Shown here one piece after another: positions 38,201-51,749 of a DNA stretch of 64,000 bases. How positions within the stretch are numbered: position 1 is the stretch's first letter; the number at the start of each line of letters is the position of its first letter. The stretch covers positions 8,297,850-8,361,849 of the forward strand of contig NC_134284.1 of the NCBI RefSeq assembly GCF_949628215.1. The letters are read 5' to 3'. The stretch is from Phalacrocorax aristotelis. Its lineage: Eukaryota > Chordata > Aves > Suliformes > Phalacrocoracidae. The notes under the pieces are model-generated. The model made no database searches, was not told the DNA's origin, and worked only from the letters and a program-made list of their open reading frames with translations. Both the position numbers and the translations under genes were made by a program.

Positions 38201-41200
38201 ATACAAGGCAGTAATTTTTACCCACTCATATAAGTTGTGACTATAGAGTAAGCAGTGTGAACAAGTTTCCTCTGCTTTGTTTTGGATGCTTAGATGAGAA
38301 AATAATATCAGAAAGTGTCTTTGAAGATTCTTGCTCCACCATAAATCTTAAAGAATTGGGTGCATGCAGAAAATACCATCATACTTTTGTTTTATCATAC
38401 TGTTCTGCAATATCCTCACAAAAAAAAAAGTAGTGCACATCAGTAGAAGAGGGACAATTTGAAAAAATTAAAGTAAATCCAGGAGCTGAAAAGTTCTAGC
38501 CTTTCATAAATCAACAGATTTGTTGGGTTTTTTTTGAGGAGCCATATGGATCCTGCCAGGTGAAAGGGAGATCTGGTAGAGGTACAGGATCCTAAGTCAG
38601 GGCTTGCAAATGTAGGTATTTTCTCTATGTTCCTGTTTAGTTTGGTATTTTCCAACAAGAAGCTTTATTCTGAACTGGTTTAGCTTTATGGAGTCAACTA
38701 ATTTCTGTTTTTGAAAGAAAATGTAGGGCTTGAATCCCTTTGGAATCTTTTTGATGATATGGAAGCAGAAACTCAGGGAGCAAAGTGGTTAATAACTGAG
38801 CAGATCTAAACCTGGTAAGCAGTAAATATGTATCAGAACTGCCATGTCAGCAGCAGGGCCTACTGTTGCTGATAGTAATAGTACAAAGCAGTAATAGGAC
38901 ATAATACTTTGTCTTGTTGAGAGTTGGGATCTATTGCTTTTAAAAAAAAAAAAACCAAACACAAAAAAACACCAAAATTGTTCAATACCGTGTAAGATTA
39001 TCTTAAATTTAATAACACTCACTTCTGGATAAGGAATGAGGAAATGTTGGCTAAATATCATAGACAAACTTTGCTGTGTATTTGCACATTGTCCATGACC
39101 ATAGGAAAACGTTTTATCTATAGAAGCCTTTTCATTCTTTTTAATTCACTGTAATTATAGCAGGATGAGTAATCCTTTGGTTGGTTGTCAGACCTCTTTC
39201 TTGTTGGTTCATTGAACAAGATGATCAAAAGAATTTTTATCTCTCAGGTAAGTAACTCGATAATGGTGAATTATCAAGTTTTCCACTAAACGTCTTGGTA
39301 TGAATGTATAATATTTTCAGGAAAACATATTTTTTGGTAAAGATATTGTGATCTTATCTGTAACCTTTTACAGACTCTGCAAACACTTTTCTGTCATTAG
39401 TGACATAGCATAATGTATAAGCTGCCGATGTTTGTATGTTTTTACCTCTGTCAAATGCTTTGCAGATCAGTATGTAACTTGCTCTTGAGGTCAGCTACTT
39501 AAATTGACTTTTTGACATTGGTAGTTATTTTCAGTTATGGGCTTCTGCATCTGAAGATGATTTTGATGATACAGTTGTGGTGTGTTTTGTTGCTTTCTCT
39601 TGATGGGCTGAACAGAAGGTCATTTTATTACATCACTTGAAATTAACTTTTAAAGTATATTGGTTTTGTGCAAACTAGATTTATACAAATGTATGCAGCA
39701 GGGAAACTAAGGTTCAGTTTTTATTTTTAAGAAAATTGTAGTGGCTGGTTTTGTGTAGAAATAATGGTGCTACGGTAAGATATGCTCGGGGGGAGAAGGA
39801 ATTGCTAATCTTTCAAAAAAAAAAAATCTAATGTAGACCATTACTTTTTTTAGTACAACTGATTTTTTCTAAATGTAGGCAGCAGAAGTGAGAGAATTCT
39901 TGAAGCTGAACTCTCTTAACTGTATTAATGTTATGAATTCTGTCTTTCTCTAAGAATTATCATGTAGAGAGTAAGGATATTCTCATACTCTGATAGTTTT
40001 GTTTGAGAGAGAGGAATGCAGGTTTCTGAAGGCTAATTTAATGTTTGACTTCAACAAAACACTGGTATGATTTGAATTTTATGTTGCAATACCATGTAAA
40101 AACATCTATTGAATGTTAATTTTAACTGTAAAAAGCTTACATGTTTATGGCAAGTTTGTAGCTTGAGTGTTTTGTTACCAACATTTTAGTGCTGTTTTAC
40201 ATGCCACCAACTTTATTTCAAGTATTGTTTGTGTGCTAGTCAACATGTACTGTTGTTGATTATTTTTAACTTCCCCAAATTTATAATGATTTGGGCAAAA
40301 ATTACTCGTGCTAACCAATAGTGTTAGCATATGAGCATTTTTCTAATATTTCAGTATTCTTTCAATTGGTGTTTTGGATTTACTTTTTGTATGCATCATT
40401 ATGTATTGGTGAAAAGTTTGGTATAAATTATATTTCATTCTATTTACCAAGGAAGGAGAGGTCAAATTTATATTATGAATACTAGCACAGTTTTGCCATT
40501 TAATAAATAAATGTAGCTCTTGACTATATTAAACTCTAATAGCAGTATTGTATATGTTTTTTATTTGGGTTTTCAAATATTTTTAAAGAAATCTTTGTAG
40601 AATATTGTTATCCATGTGCTTCATTGATGAGATTAGAAATTTTAGATTCCGTACTACTTCATAGAAAACTGATAGCATTAATATGGTGTTAATTCTACAT
40701 GAAACAATTGAGGGAAGAGAAGCTTATTAGAATAATATGTATTTTAATAATTTAGTTACTCAATTTATGTGAGACAAGGAATGGAATAAAGAAGGAAGAA
40801 TGAATTTTACAGAGCCACATCTCATTTAACGTCACACATGGTCTCTGTGGAGAGCTATAGGTGAAATTAAAAATTGTGTACTTGGTATATGTACAAGAAT
40901 TACTGGTTTTGATAATTATAACTCTTTGTAATGCTGTTAAATTTACACTTTCAGAGGTAATTCAAGTAAAAGAATATTGCCGTGTGTGAATTTTCCTCTC
41001 ACCTAAGTTATACCCAGGTCTTTTACAGTGAGTCTGCCATTAGGCCAGATTTTGACATTGAAAGTACAGATAATGCAAAGTTTGTCTCCGGAGAATGAGG
41101 ATTGTGTAGAAATAGGCAAAGAAAATAGGTTGGCAGGGCCAGTTAAGGTAAAAAGGCAGGTAAATAACTGAAATATATTCACAGTGGCTGCAAAATCCAG

Positions 41201-41749
41201 AAATTCACATGGATTATCTCCCCTTTTATTTATGGGGTTTGGGAGAGCTAGAGGCTTTTAGAAGTTGGTTCTGTTGGACAGAGAGAACAGACCAGGGCCA
41301 GAGTGGCCATCCTCCTCAGCCTTGTGTATGAGACCCAGCATGCTTAGGGTGGTTTCATAAGAAACAGTGTAACAGCCAATAAAATCCTCTCCTGCTGTGT
41401 GGTCCTGCCACTTTTCATTTTGGGTGTTTGTCAGATGTCTCTGAATCAGTGGAGTTCAGTCTTGGAAAGCTACATCAGCAAAAATGGACGTGGTCCTGCT
41501 GTTTAGTATTACAGCTGGTAAGTTAAGGGTCAAATATGTGTCAGAACAAGTGTCAGGCAGGGAGCAGGACTATGTAACTGGGAGCAAGGGAAGGACAGAA
41601 ACAGTGATTGATGGGGCAGGGACCATCTTTTTCAGTCACAATGATCAGTTAAGTTGACTCAACTACCTGTGAAACTGTCTGTTTAGTAAAAAAATGCATA
41701 GGCCATGATTTTGTCACTCTTGATTCTTCATAGATTCAGTAACAACAGA

Positions 41750-42600
41750 GTTAAATAGCCCTACAGTACATTTTGTACCCTCATCAAGCTTGTAAATGAT
41801 CCTAGAGTGGGTGGCGTGGTTAATATATTCAGGGCCAGGGCTTCTGTTCAGGGGAATGTAGACAAGCTGGAGGAATAGGGCAACAGGAACCTCATGGAAT
41901 TCAGCGAGGACAAATGCCAAGCCCTGCAGCTACCACTGCAAGGACTAAACCTCTGCAGTGGTACATGCTGAGGACTTGACTGACTGTCCAGCAATGCTGC
42001 TGAAAAGGATCTGGGGTTCGTGGTGGAGAACAGGCTAAGCATAAGCCCATGGTGCATCCTGCTGACGAGGCGGTCTGTATAGGACTGTCCCAACAGAAAG
42101 GTAGGCACTACAGCAACAGAAGTGATTATTCATTTTTACTTTGCACTTCTTAGACCTCATCTAAAATACTAGAAGAAGGGTGTTGGCAAACTTGATTGCG
42201 TCTAGCAGAAGGCAGTCAGGGGCTGGAGCTCCTGACCTGTGGGTTTGTTCAGCTGAGAGAGGGAAAGGCTGAGGAGAGACCCAAAAGTGTCTTCCCATAC
42301 CTATGAGGAGGTTACTGAGAAGATGCAGCCAGGCTAAAGTACTGAAGTACATGACAGGATGATTAGAGACAATGATCATTAAAATATGAGGTTCCAGCTA
42401 GAAAGAAAGGAAAAACTCTGCCTCAGATTATTTAAGCCCTGGTTCAGGTTGCCCAAAGAGATTGTGGGCTCTCAGCCCTTGGAGAAATTCAAGATCAGAT
42501 TTAAAAACGCAACCCAATCTGAATTCAGCATTGACCCATGTTTGAGCAGGAGGTTGGACTAGACCTCCTGAGGATCTCTTCTGTGATCACTTCAAAATTG
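41750..42600 (+). mobile_element. Degraded CR1 LINE copy
   Basis: This is + strand CR1 ORF2-derived sequence with heavy decay. AGCTGGAGGAATAGGGCAACAGGAACCTCATGGAATTC-like sequence at 41868-41905 is the LE(E)WANRNLM.FN region, followed by the CNAAEKDLGFVVENRLS-type region at about 41990-42040. The 3' part ends GAGCAGGAGGTTGGACTAGACCTCC and CTTCTGTGATCA near 42600. Many internal gaps make it an old, dead copy from a different subfamily than the other fragments. Confidence 0.75.
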
Positions 42601-44129
42601 GCATAGAACAGGTTTCAGCATTTAGGAAACTATACACCAGTTTGTGTTTTACAACTTCGGAATGAATCAACACAGAGGAAACCCTGTCCACACTTGAGAG
42701 GAGGGGAAAACAGGCATCGTTTGTTTCTCCTAATGGAAGACTGACTACCAGACGGATGGAGGAGGAGCACATGCGTTAATTTATTAGTGTGAGAGAATCA
42801 CTCAAAACTGTAAACAAATATGTTTTGAAATATTCATAAACACATGTTGTGCACTTGAGCTGTATTGCTAATTAAGGTATCTCTTCAAAGGAAACATCAT
42901 GGGGATTTATGTAAAAAATTCCTAAACAATGCAGATAAGACCAAGATGTCAATATACTTTGCAGAGTGCTTATGGGATTTATGCCGCTCCTCTAGTTTTC
43001 TCCAGGCCCAAAGTGACCAAACAGCTAAAACAGCCTGGAAAATTAGAGCATCTTCAGATGTCATCCATTTCTAATGAAGTAAAGAATGTACCTTCCTTTT
43101 CGTAGGCATGTCTGTCATGTTAACTGAAGTCTTATTGTTCTTTTTTCAAAATGAACAGGCCATGAAATATGTGATTGAGTGACACTTCATAAAATGATTG
43201 AGAGCTTGTTTAATAATTGGTTAATGTGAATTACAGAAATGTTAATTCAGCATTGGATGAGAGCTTCCTATTTTTTGAGTCTTTGTGAAAGTACTGCTTA
43301 TTTTCTTATGCTGCTTACTTTTTATTGAACATTTCAATATACTGTAAATTATTTTATTACAAGGAGGAGTAAAACATTTATTTTTGGTTCTGGTTTTCCG
43401 TATGTGAATTGAATGTAATGGATATTTAAATGCCAGTGTTGATATACACACATACATTAAATGTAGACTTCTCAATGGATTTTATGTAAGTAAATTTAGT
43501 TCTAGAATAATCTTAGTTGGAAAGAGTTTGGATTCTTTGCTCTGTAATTACCTGTTCTAGGTGTATGTAGAAATCACCATACTGGATCAATGGGGTGGCA
43601 GTTCCCTTAGCCCTGTGTAGTCTAGGTAGCATGGGTGTGAGAAAAGGTATACCAGGTCAATCTGTGGAATAAAATAATAGAATTATATAGATCACAAAAT
43701 TTACAAAGGTAGGTGTGGGAATGATAGTCTCAGCTCTTTCAGTGGAGAATGATTCCTGAAAAGGTCGACTGGTCACTGTAGGGGAAGGAATTAAACTAGG
43801 GAGAGACAGACTTGCTGTGATGAGGTGGCATGTATTCAGAAACATAGAACAGTGATAGTGGAACCTGGCTATGGACGTCAAGTTGGCAGATATTGTGTGA
43901 CTTCTCAGCAGGCTAAATATTAGCATAGCTGTTGCTGCTCAGGAAAAGGCTTTAAAATCATCATAGACTACTGTCTGAAAACTTAACTCTCAGTACTTAC
44001 TAAAAAGCAAGCAAAAAGAATTAAAAGAATTATGAGAGTGAGTCATATGGGGGGAAATCACTATTATGTAATTCCGTGGTTGCACACAGTTTGAATACCG
44101 GTTACAATTCAGGTCAGCCTGTCTTAGAG

Positions 44130-44260
44130 TACAAAAGAATTGGAAAAGATTCTGCATATGACAGTAACTCTTGGATAAAGAGGGACTGAATTGATTAGCT
44201 TAGAAAGTTTCTGAGGAAGGGAAATTATAAGAATTTAAAAAAAAACAAACTGGTGATGGA
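44130..44260 (+). mobile_element. Possible ancient CR1/L3-like remnant
   Basis: The stretch GGACTGAATTGATTAGCTTAGAAAG resembles the ORF2 end of old CR1/L3 elements (the L..FNLFSLEKRR.. region), followed by GAAATTATAAGAATTT where those elements encode GDLI. The match is short and diverged, and could be chance. Confidence 0.2.
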
Positions 44261-47200
44261 AAAAGTAGAGAAATTACTGGTTTTTATTAATCAAGAAAAA
44301 AAGATTTCATGAAAACTTGAGGTACTGAGAGTAAACCCTGTGTGCTTTCATGGTGTACATTCCTGAATTACAAAACTGCATTTGCTGTGGGTGGTTGTAA
44401 AGACCACAAGTAAATGACTTATAGGGGTTTGGATGGCTTAGTGGAGGATAAATTCCTGAGTGGCTATTACAACACCTTATGCAAAAGCCTATGTAAGCCA
44501 CCATCTGCAGGAAACTGGGAGGATGTACCATAGAAGAAATTGCTGGTTGTTTTTTTTTTTTTTCTCCTACTCTTCCTACTGCTCTCCTCAAGCATATAGT
44601 ACTTACTGGTGTGGAAACTGGATATTGTACCAGGTAGACTTTGGTCTGCCCTTGTGCTGAAGTTAGCATGTTCTATGGAGGAATCAAGACTTGTGAAATA
44701 TATTGGTGCCTAAGAATGGAAGTGTCCTACAAACTGAATATGCATATAGGTGCAGATCCACCTTGCTCATTGTCTTTGTAATGCTTTGTACCCCACGTGC
44801 AGTTCCAGTTAGATGGGATGGAACCCTGATCACAATCACCAGCACAAAAGAAAGTGCAAGAAGATCATTTCTTAGGCGCTAGGAGGTACTTTGAGAAAGG
44901 AATAGTCTAGACAAAGGAGATGATCTTTGTCTTGAAGTGTATGTAGGCTATTTGACTTGAAATAAGGAGGATCTATTTCTTTAAACCTTAAAGGTGCAGT
45001 AAAGTTAGCAGGACAGAGAAGCAAATAAATCATATGATACCGATATATAATATTATAACAGCCATTGTGTACAGTAAGGATATCTTGAAAATTACAGCTG
45101 GACAAGAAAGGAAGCAGGATAAGAACATGGATAAGAATTCTGAAAAAATCAATGGGCTTGCAGATGAAGGAACTGAATTTTTAAAAAGCCATCAAGAAAA
45201 AATAAATGTTGCATGCTCTGTCTCTCAATATGGATGGATATGTGAGAAGTAGTGAACTAGTATGTCTTATACTTGGTGAAGATCTTGGTGTAACAAGGAT
45301 TGCAGAGATCTGGTTGGATAATAAAAAACTACAGAGAGAGTTGAAGCATTACTTTAAATTTATACTTTCAGACTTCTAGCTGTGTGTATGCACACAAACA
45401 GATTGAACTTGTCTCCTTGACTGCCTTAGAGAGAAACACTATAATGACAGTTGACCAACCGTTTCATGAAGTGTTACTTTCTAGAATATACAAGAAAGAC
45501 AAATTTTGCCTGAGGAGTTGAAAAGACAAATTTAGTTAGCTTAATAGAGAATTGCAGCACCTAGCTATTTTTAGAAGGTGTCTAAATTCAGTAGGCATCT
45601 CCTTGTTTAACCTGAAAACTTTCAAAAGTACTCTAAGTTGCCTTTCTATGTTTCTTAGAGCTGTACTGGTCTGAGCACAGAGGTGTCTGCTACAGGATAA
45701 AATAGGAGAAAAAAAAATCCCAAAACAAAAACAAAAAACCCAGATGCAGCAATAAAGCATCTCTGTCTCCAGAGCAGCCCAGTTCAAGTATTCAAGGTTT
45801 AAATGCTCCTACTAAACAGTGACTGGATCAGACTTCTCCGAAAATGCTATTGCAGCACATTAATTTCCTTTTGTGTAGAAAGAAATTGAATAGTAGCTGC
45901 ATAAAACACAGAATACCCTGGGGGCTGTGGAGTCTCCAACCGAGAATTCTCCCATACTAAAAAAAGGAGAATCATGATCCTAGCTTGTTCTTATCTGCCA
46001 GTGATTTTTTTTTTTTTTAATTTCTTTATTTACAAGTCCTGGAAGAGGAATATTCACAAAATGTTTGTCTGATTGCGTATAGCGCATCTGGGGCATTCTT
46101 TTGAAGACAGGTTTGAAGCCCCTTCCAGCTGTAGAAGCCAGTGAATCACTGAAACCACTTTTTGCCCTGTGCCACCAAAGTATACTTTCTGGTGCTTTTT
46201 GAGGATGTCAGTGAATGAGGCTCAGGGCTTTTTGTGTGGTGTGGGGTGTTTTTGTTTTTGGTTTTTTTGTTGTTGTTGTTGTTTTTTTTAAAGGACTGTT
46301 TAAGTATATGTTTACAAGAGAAAACTCTTGGCTATGGCAAGTAGCTAAATGGTAGGTAGATATGAAAGTTTATTGAAGAAATGCTTACTAAAATAGCGTT
46401 GACGCAGCCAGTAGAGAGACATGTGAACTGTCGAGGGATTAAGAAGGAAAAACGGAGTTAGAAGAGTTGGTATCAAACTAATTGGTATAAATTTCCCAGC
46501 AGTGTGAAGCAGTTAAGTGCTTTCTGTACTTCAAGCATTTTAACAGGTTTCGTAGGGTTTCTTGGTAACTAAAAAGGCACACTTGCTGACTGTGGTGTGA
46601 CAGAGGAGTTATGTATTGATCTGATAATCTAAAATGCATTTAGTTTACTGGGGTGTGATGGTAAAAAGCTCTAAAACTTGTGAATTTTTAAATAGAACCA
46701 TGTACTGCTATGGAGAACTAGCATATAGATAATTTTGCACCCGTGAAGGTAACTTGGAAAATTATGGAACTATAAACTCCTTGTATTCCTTAATGGGTTC
46801 TAAATTAACAAAGGAAAAGATCTTGGATAATGGTGGGATTTGCAGGATGGACACTTTCATTCAGTGACTGGCTGTGGGCAAAAAAAGGTAGCAATGTAAT
46901 TGGAAGCCTAATCACTGGAGTGGAGTAAATGTGTGTGTGTGTAATAAAGGTGTGTTTGTTTACCTAGAATGGCTGCTGTAATTATGACAGCTCTGTAATG
47001 CATAGTGAAACAAAGTAATAATGAGAAGCCTGGAGAGCCTCTACTTGCTAAGACCCTTCTCCCTCTCCCCTCTTCTCTGGCCCCTTGAAGAAAGACTTGT
47101 AAATGATGTGATAATTTACCTTAGAAAAGAAGTGAGGAGGTATTGATACAAAGTTTATAAAATACAAACGGTAACAGGAAGGTGTGTTAGAAGATTAAGT

Positions 47201-47744
47201 CCTTGTCTCGTACAGAAGTGTGCTATACCATGAAATTAAAAAAATCAGGAATCGATTATAAATGCTTGGTATTTCTGCAGAGCATTTTATTAGTGTGTTA
47301 TTGCTTGCCATGGTAAGTTGTTAAGCCCACATTGTGAAGACGTTTTTAAAAAATGTAAATTCTGTGTGTACCAAAACCCTTAACTGAGATTTTTGATGGT
47401 TTGAAAAAAAGATGCCAATAACAACAGTCTCAGAGAGATCAGGAAGAGAATAATTTTTGCTAAATTATTCCACAGATGCCTTCAGTCAGATTCTTGTTGT
47501 CCTACAATGTGGTTTCCTCTGACCCATGTTAAATGGAACGGTAGACTCACAGGCAACTGGTATTTTGTGTTTTGGTAGTCCTATATCACTATAATGGTTA
47601 ACACATTACTTTTTTGTCACTTAAGATTTCTATTCCTACTCTTGGTTTCTGAATAATTCTGAGTAATTATGACTTCCTCTGTTTCGCTCTATAGTATATA
47701 TGCTTGGTTTTGAATATGTTTGTTTTTTTTCCTCCTCTTCTAAG

Positions 47745-47822
47745 GATTGTGTACTGAAGGCCTGTACCGCGTTAGTGGGAATAAAACAGATCAAGACAAC
47801 ATTCAGAAACAGTTTGATCAAG
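47745..47822 (+). CDS. ARHGAP5: ARHGAP5 coding exon 4, arginine-finger exon
   Basis: This 78-nt exon starts after a pyrimidine-rich tract ending in CTAAG and ends before gtaatg. It carries the motif GLYRVSGNK, in which R1299 is the RhoGAP arginine finger that completes the active site of the bound Rho GTPase. It is flanked by phase 1 introns on both sides, so skipping it would keep frame but remove the catalytic arginine. All residues expected at the catalytic loop are present, so the GAP domain should be active. Confidence 0.95.
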
Positions 47823-48985
47823 GTAATGACATTTCATTATTTAAAGCCAAAACAGAACTTGAATTCTCCATGGGTTTATCATAGTGCAACATAAAAGGGT
47901 TGCACTTTCAAACTGACTTCCATAGCACTGAGTACTTAATGCTCTGCTAGGTTGTATTGGTATAGTCCAGGTTGTTACCAATGAAGCTGTGTATAAACCA
48001 AAGATGGGATCGAATCTTGTTACAGCTGGTTTTATGTGCTGTCAAAATATTTTCTAAATGGTATTCTTGTGTTTAAAAGAGCTTAAATGCAGTCCTAGCT
48101 GCTGCTTGTGTTAACAATCCATCAATTCTAGGCATGAAGGCATTCTCTTCCCCCCCCACCTAAAATGTAGTAGTACTTGATACTTATTTTATTGAAAGCT
48201 CTCTTGAATTATACAGATTAACAGTTGAATCTTGATAATAAATTTCTAACACAGCCTCTCTCTTTCTAGAATATACTGGAATATGACTGGTAGATTATGC
48301 TGTTCAGTTTGTGTTAAAAGAGAGGGTCAGCATTATTTTTTTTCCTTCTGTTTTCTCATTTAATTTATTATCTCAGTTGATACTTTAAAATGAAAACACT
48401 TCTTAAAAGTTCCTGGATGTTAATCATGAAGCTGAACCTGTGAAAAGTAGCAAAATTTCTCTGAGATGGTAATGCTACGATTTTTTTATGCCTCACTCTG
48501 CAGTTTCAGATAATCTGAGTATAATACTGGATTTGTCCATGTGTGGTCAATGGTATGTTTTGTCGTCCTTTTTTAAAAGGCTTCACGTGGTTCCATGAAC
48601 ACAATTGCATGAATTCTGTGAATTGAAGTACCTTTTTTTAAAAAAAAAATCGGGAAATAGAATTTAAAACTTACTATTGGTCAAAATTGATTAATCAGAA
48701 GCAAGTCAACGGCAAATAGAAAACCATTTAAGTCGGCATGGAGAATTAGACAATTTCATTTTTCTGATCTTCTACTGTTTTCTTATACTGTCGGTTTTTC
48801 TTATATTTTATTTCATGTGTGTCAAAGTGGTGGTAGTTTATCCATAGGTTTACCTTTTAGTGCTGTTTTTAACAAATGTTTGGCAACATTTTCAGTGTGT
48901 TGAATAATTTCTTATTTTTAAAAAATACTATGAGGAATGATAGCTGTAGGTTTTACTTACACTACTGTTTAATTTTGTTTTACAG
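47823..48985 (+). other. ARHGAP5: ARHGAP5 intron 4
   Basis: This 1163-bp phase 1 intron, gtaatg to TTTTACAG, is AT-rich unique sequence with no repeat that I recognise. It has a T7A9 run at about 48633-48649. Confidence 0.85.
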
Positions 48986-49117
48986 ATCATAATATCAGTC
49001 TGGAATCCATGGGAGTAACAGTAAATGCAGTGGCTGGGGCTCTTAAAGCTTTTTTTGCAGATTTACCAGATCCATTGATTCCTTACTCCTTGCATCAAGA
49101 GTTGTTAGAAACATCAA
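48986..49117 (+). CDS. ARHGAP5: ARHGAP5 coding exon 5 (RhoGAP core)
   Basis: This 132-nt exon lies between a TTTTACAG acceptor and an A|gtaagt donor, both in phase 1. It encodes the RhoGAP core segment with the conserved lysine K1337 in GALKAFFADLPDPLIPYSL. The LK...LP.PL pattern is a hallmark of the RhoGAP family and packs against the GTPase switch regions. The exon is separated from the arginine-finger exon by the shortest intron of the gene, 1163 bp. Confidence 0.95.
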
Positions 49118-50853
49118 GTAAGTAAAAAACAATCTTGTCTTGATTTAATTATGTTATATTGATTGCCCTTATTGCAATTTTTACTTCATTTAAGTTGAAA
49201 GGAGTAGCTGCACTGAAATATTTTTAAAATTCCTTAGACGCGTACATTTTTTTTTCGTTAACAGAACCATATGATGAAATAAACATAATGTTATTTTTTC
49301 TAAATAAGTTGTGACTTAACTATTTTCCCTTTTCCTAGAAAATGTAATTGGAGAAATCTACTTTTTTCCATTCTGTATTAGTGCAGGAGCTCTTGAAACT
49401 GTATTGCAGTTGTTAACAGGGGAAAAAAAAAACCAATCCTTGAATTCATAAAGTCTTACAGTCGGAGCAAACTTTAGAAATCAGGCACATCTATGGAATA
49501 TTATAGTAATTCGCTTTTAGATGTTTTGAAATTCTTTTTGAAATACTTATAAGATGAAATGCCTAATTTTGTTGGCCGTAAAAATATTTTCCAGACACTT
49601 CCAAGTGAAATGACTACATTGTTCCCTTTTTTTTAAAGAGTACCTCTTTTGCATTGTCAGCAAACTGCTTCAGAAGACGGCTGCTGTGCATTTTTGCAGG
49701 ATACAATTGTGACATACAGTCTTCTTAATGCTTTTTTGTTCAAAACTTGAAAATACTAGTGTAAACTCAATACTTGGGCCTGCACTTGATTAATATAGAG
49801 TGCATTAGGAATGTTTTATTTTGGATGATATCTATAGAAACCCACTTGTGGTATTTCTGCTGTACTTTTAAGGCAAATTGCTTGTTTTATGTAATTAGTT
49901 AGGTTTTAATTTTTCTTAGAAGTGTATCAGTTAAATTTCAGTCAAAACATGCAACAGCTTAGAATATAAGTGGACTTACTGTCTTAAAATGCCATTAATA
50001 CTGCTTTAAATTTCTCTTTGGGGTATATGGGAGTGTATTTAACATTTCTATGGTGTTAGGGTACCTCAAATTTATTTTTAGCAATGTAGTAAAGTAATAG
50101 AGGTGAGCTTATATGCCTTTTTATGGTATGAATAATCACGGAATAGAAGTATATTCTGCAGAATGTATGGTCCTCCAATACTTTAGTGGCATTTTCCATA
50201 ACTGTTTCAGCAGCAGCATTAGTTTGTTGGTGGTTTTTTTTGTTTGTTTGGATTTTTTTTATTGTTATCTTGTTCCATAGTCCTTTCTTACCTGTTGCTT
50301 ATTTCCTTTTTGAAGCATAAATAATGTCCCTTGGGCCTGTGAATACCCGTGTTCTCCTTTAAACAGTATATTTAAAATAGCCGCACCAGGTGCATCTAAT
50401 TTTTTTATTTGAGTAGCAGATAAGCTTAAGATATTCTGAGTTCATGTGAATGTCTTCCTTTCCCCAAATCTTCAGTCGGAATAAATCTTATAGATATATC
50501 TAAGTCATAATATTTTGCAATCAAAGCAAAATTAACAAGAAATGACCCTGTCACGCTGTTACTTATTCTACAGGCCAACAATGAGCTAATCATGTGATTC
50601 TTTGCTGTTAAATACAGATAAATAATTCTGCTTAAATACAGAAAAGTATTTTTGTGTTTAGGTAGCTACCTTTATAATAAAAAAGTTATTCTATGCAATA
50701 GTATATGCAGATAGGAATTTTAGCCAATATTTTCTCACTTGGTATTTCTCTGTGGGTATCTTATCTGTACCATTATACTAGGAAAAAGACTTAGCAAAAC
50801 TTCATTCAGTATGTCTTTCTAGAGGTATCACAAAATGTCACTTATTTCTGTAG
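49118..50853 (+). other. ARHGAP5: ARHGAP5 intron 5
   Basis: This 1736-bp phase 1 intron, gtaagt to CTGTAG, is AT-rich with short A and T runs and nothing else that I can identify. Confidence 0.85.
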
Positions 50854-50959
50854 AAATCCTGGATAAGACAGAACGGCTGCACGAGTTAAAAGAAATCGTG
50901 AAGAAATTCCACCCAGTGAACTATGATGTCTTCAAATACGTAATAACGCATCTAAACAG
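50854..50959 (+). CDS. ARHGAP5: ARHGAP5 coding exon 6
   Basis: This 106-nt exon follows a TTTCTGTAG acceptor and ends before gttcag, a weaker donor than the others in this gene. It enters in phase 1 and leaves after two bases of codon 1396. It encodes helices of the RhoGAP domain, including KTERLHELKEIVKKFHPVNY and KYVITHLNR. The donor was placed one base before an alternative AGG boundary because the next exon begins with G and restores the family sequence R-V-S-Q-Q-N. Confidence 0.94.
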
Positions 50960-51749
50960 GTTCAGTATTTTTCTACTAAAATTTTGTGTTCTGTAACAGT
51001 TGCAAAAAAGATTGTGCTAGTAACAATGAACTGATTACTAGAATTGAACGTTTCATGCTGCGTTCCTCACCTGTTAGTATAAAAGTGGAAAACAAAACTA
51101 GTAGTTAAAAGTTGATTAGAAAAGACTTGTGTATTCTGTTCTCAGAGTTTATTGGCCTACAAATGTTTGGCATCATCTCCCTCCCTTTCTCTCCCCACCC
51201 CCTTTCTCACCTCCCCCCCCCCTCCCCGGAAGTAGCTAATACAATTAGAGTCAAATATAGGCTTAAGGGACCTGAAAGTCATTTGGCCTACACCCAGCTT
51301 CCCCCCCGGCCCCTTAAAGCATGGCTAGCTTCAGTCAATCTCAAATGTATCACCCCAAGCCCCTGCTGAATAAGTAAAATGTAGAACAAAGCTATAAGTA
51401 ACAGTAAATTGATTACACTTGCTTCCTAAATCTTGCTTCTTGCATGAAAATTTAATGGGTTTCTCTTTAAAAAATATTTCTCTATTTACTAGTAGAATCT
51501 TATATTAGATGTATACTACCTTATAATCTGACCCTCTACGTGCATAAGTGCACTATATTCAGTCATAAACAGGAAGAAAAAGACCAGCTTACTCGTGTTT
51601 CTTTTTGAGCTTAAATGGGATTAATCTGTGAAATCCACTGAATCAGACTGATTAACTATGTAAACCTTGCCAAAATAACGTTTTCAACCAAATACTTTGT
51701 TATCCAGTAATCTGTCATTAGCTCGTGATATATTTTTGCATTTTTAGAT

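Larger units (their letters stand above)
35252..47744 (+). other. ARHGAP5: ARHGAP5 intron 3
   Basis: This 12.5 kb intron starts gtaaga and ends CTAAG. The first 5.9 kb is plain AT-rich unique sequence. From about 41.2 to 45.3 kb the sequence is less AT-rich and contains old repeat material: a degraded CR1 at 41750-42600 and a possible older CR1-like remnant near 44130-44260. A G/T-rich stretch lies at 46235-46290. No extra exon or RNA gene was recognised. Confidence 0.7.

Noticed and set aside
43565..43640. Stretch around ACCATACTGGATCAATGG as a known ancient amniote repeat
   Set aside because: It recalls a repeat common in reptiles, but the match is too short and broken to name without a library search.
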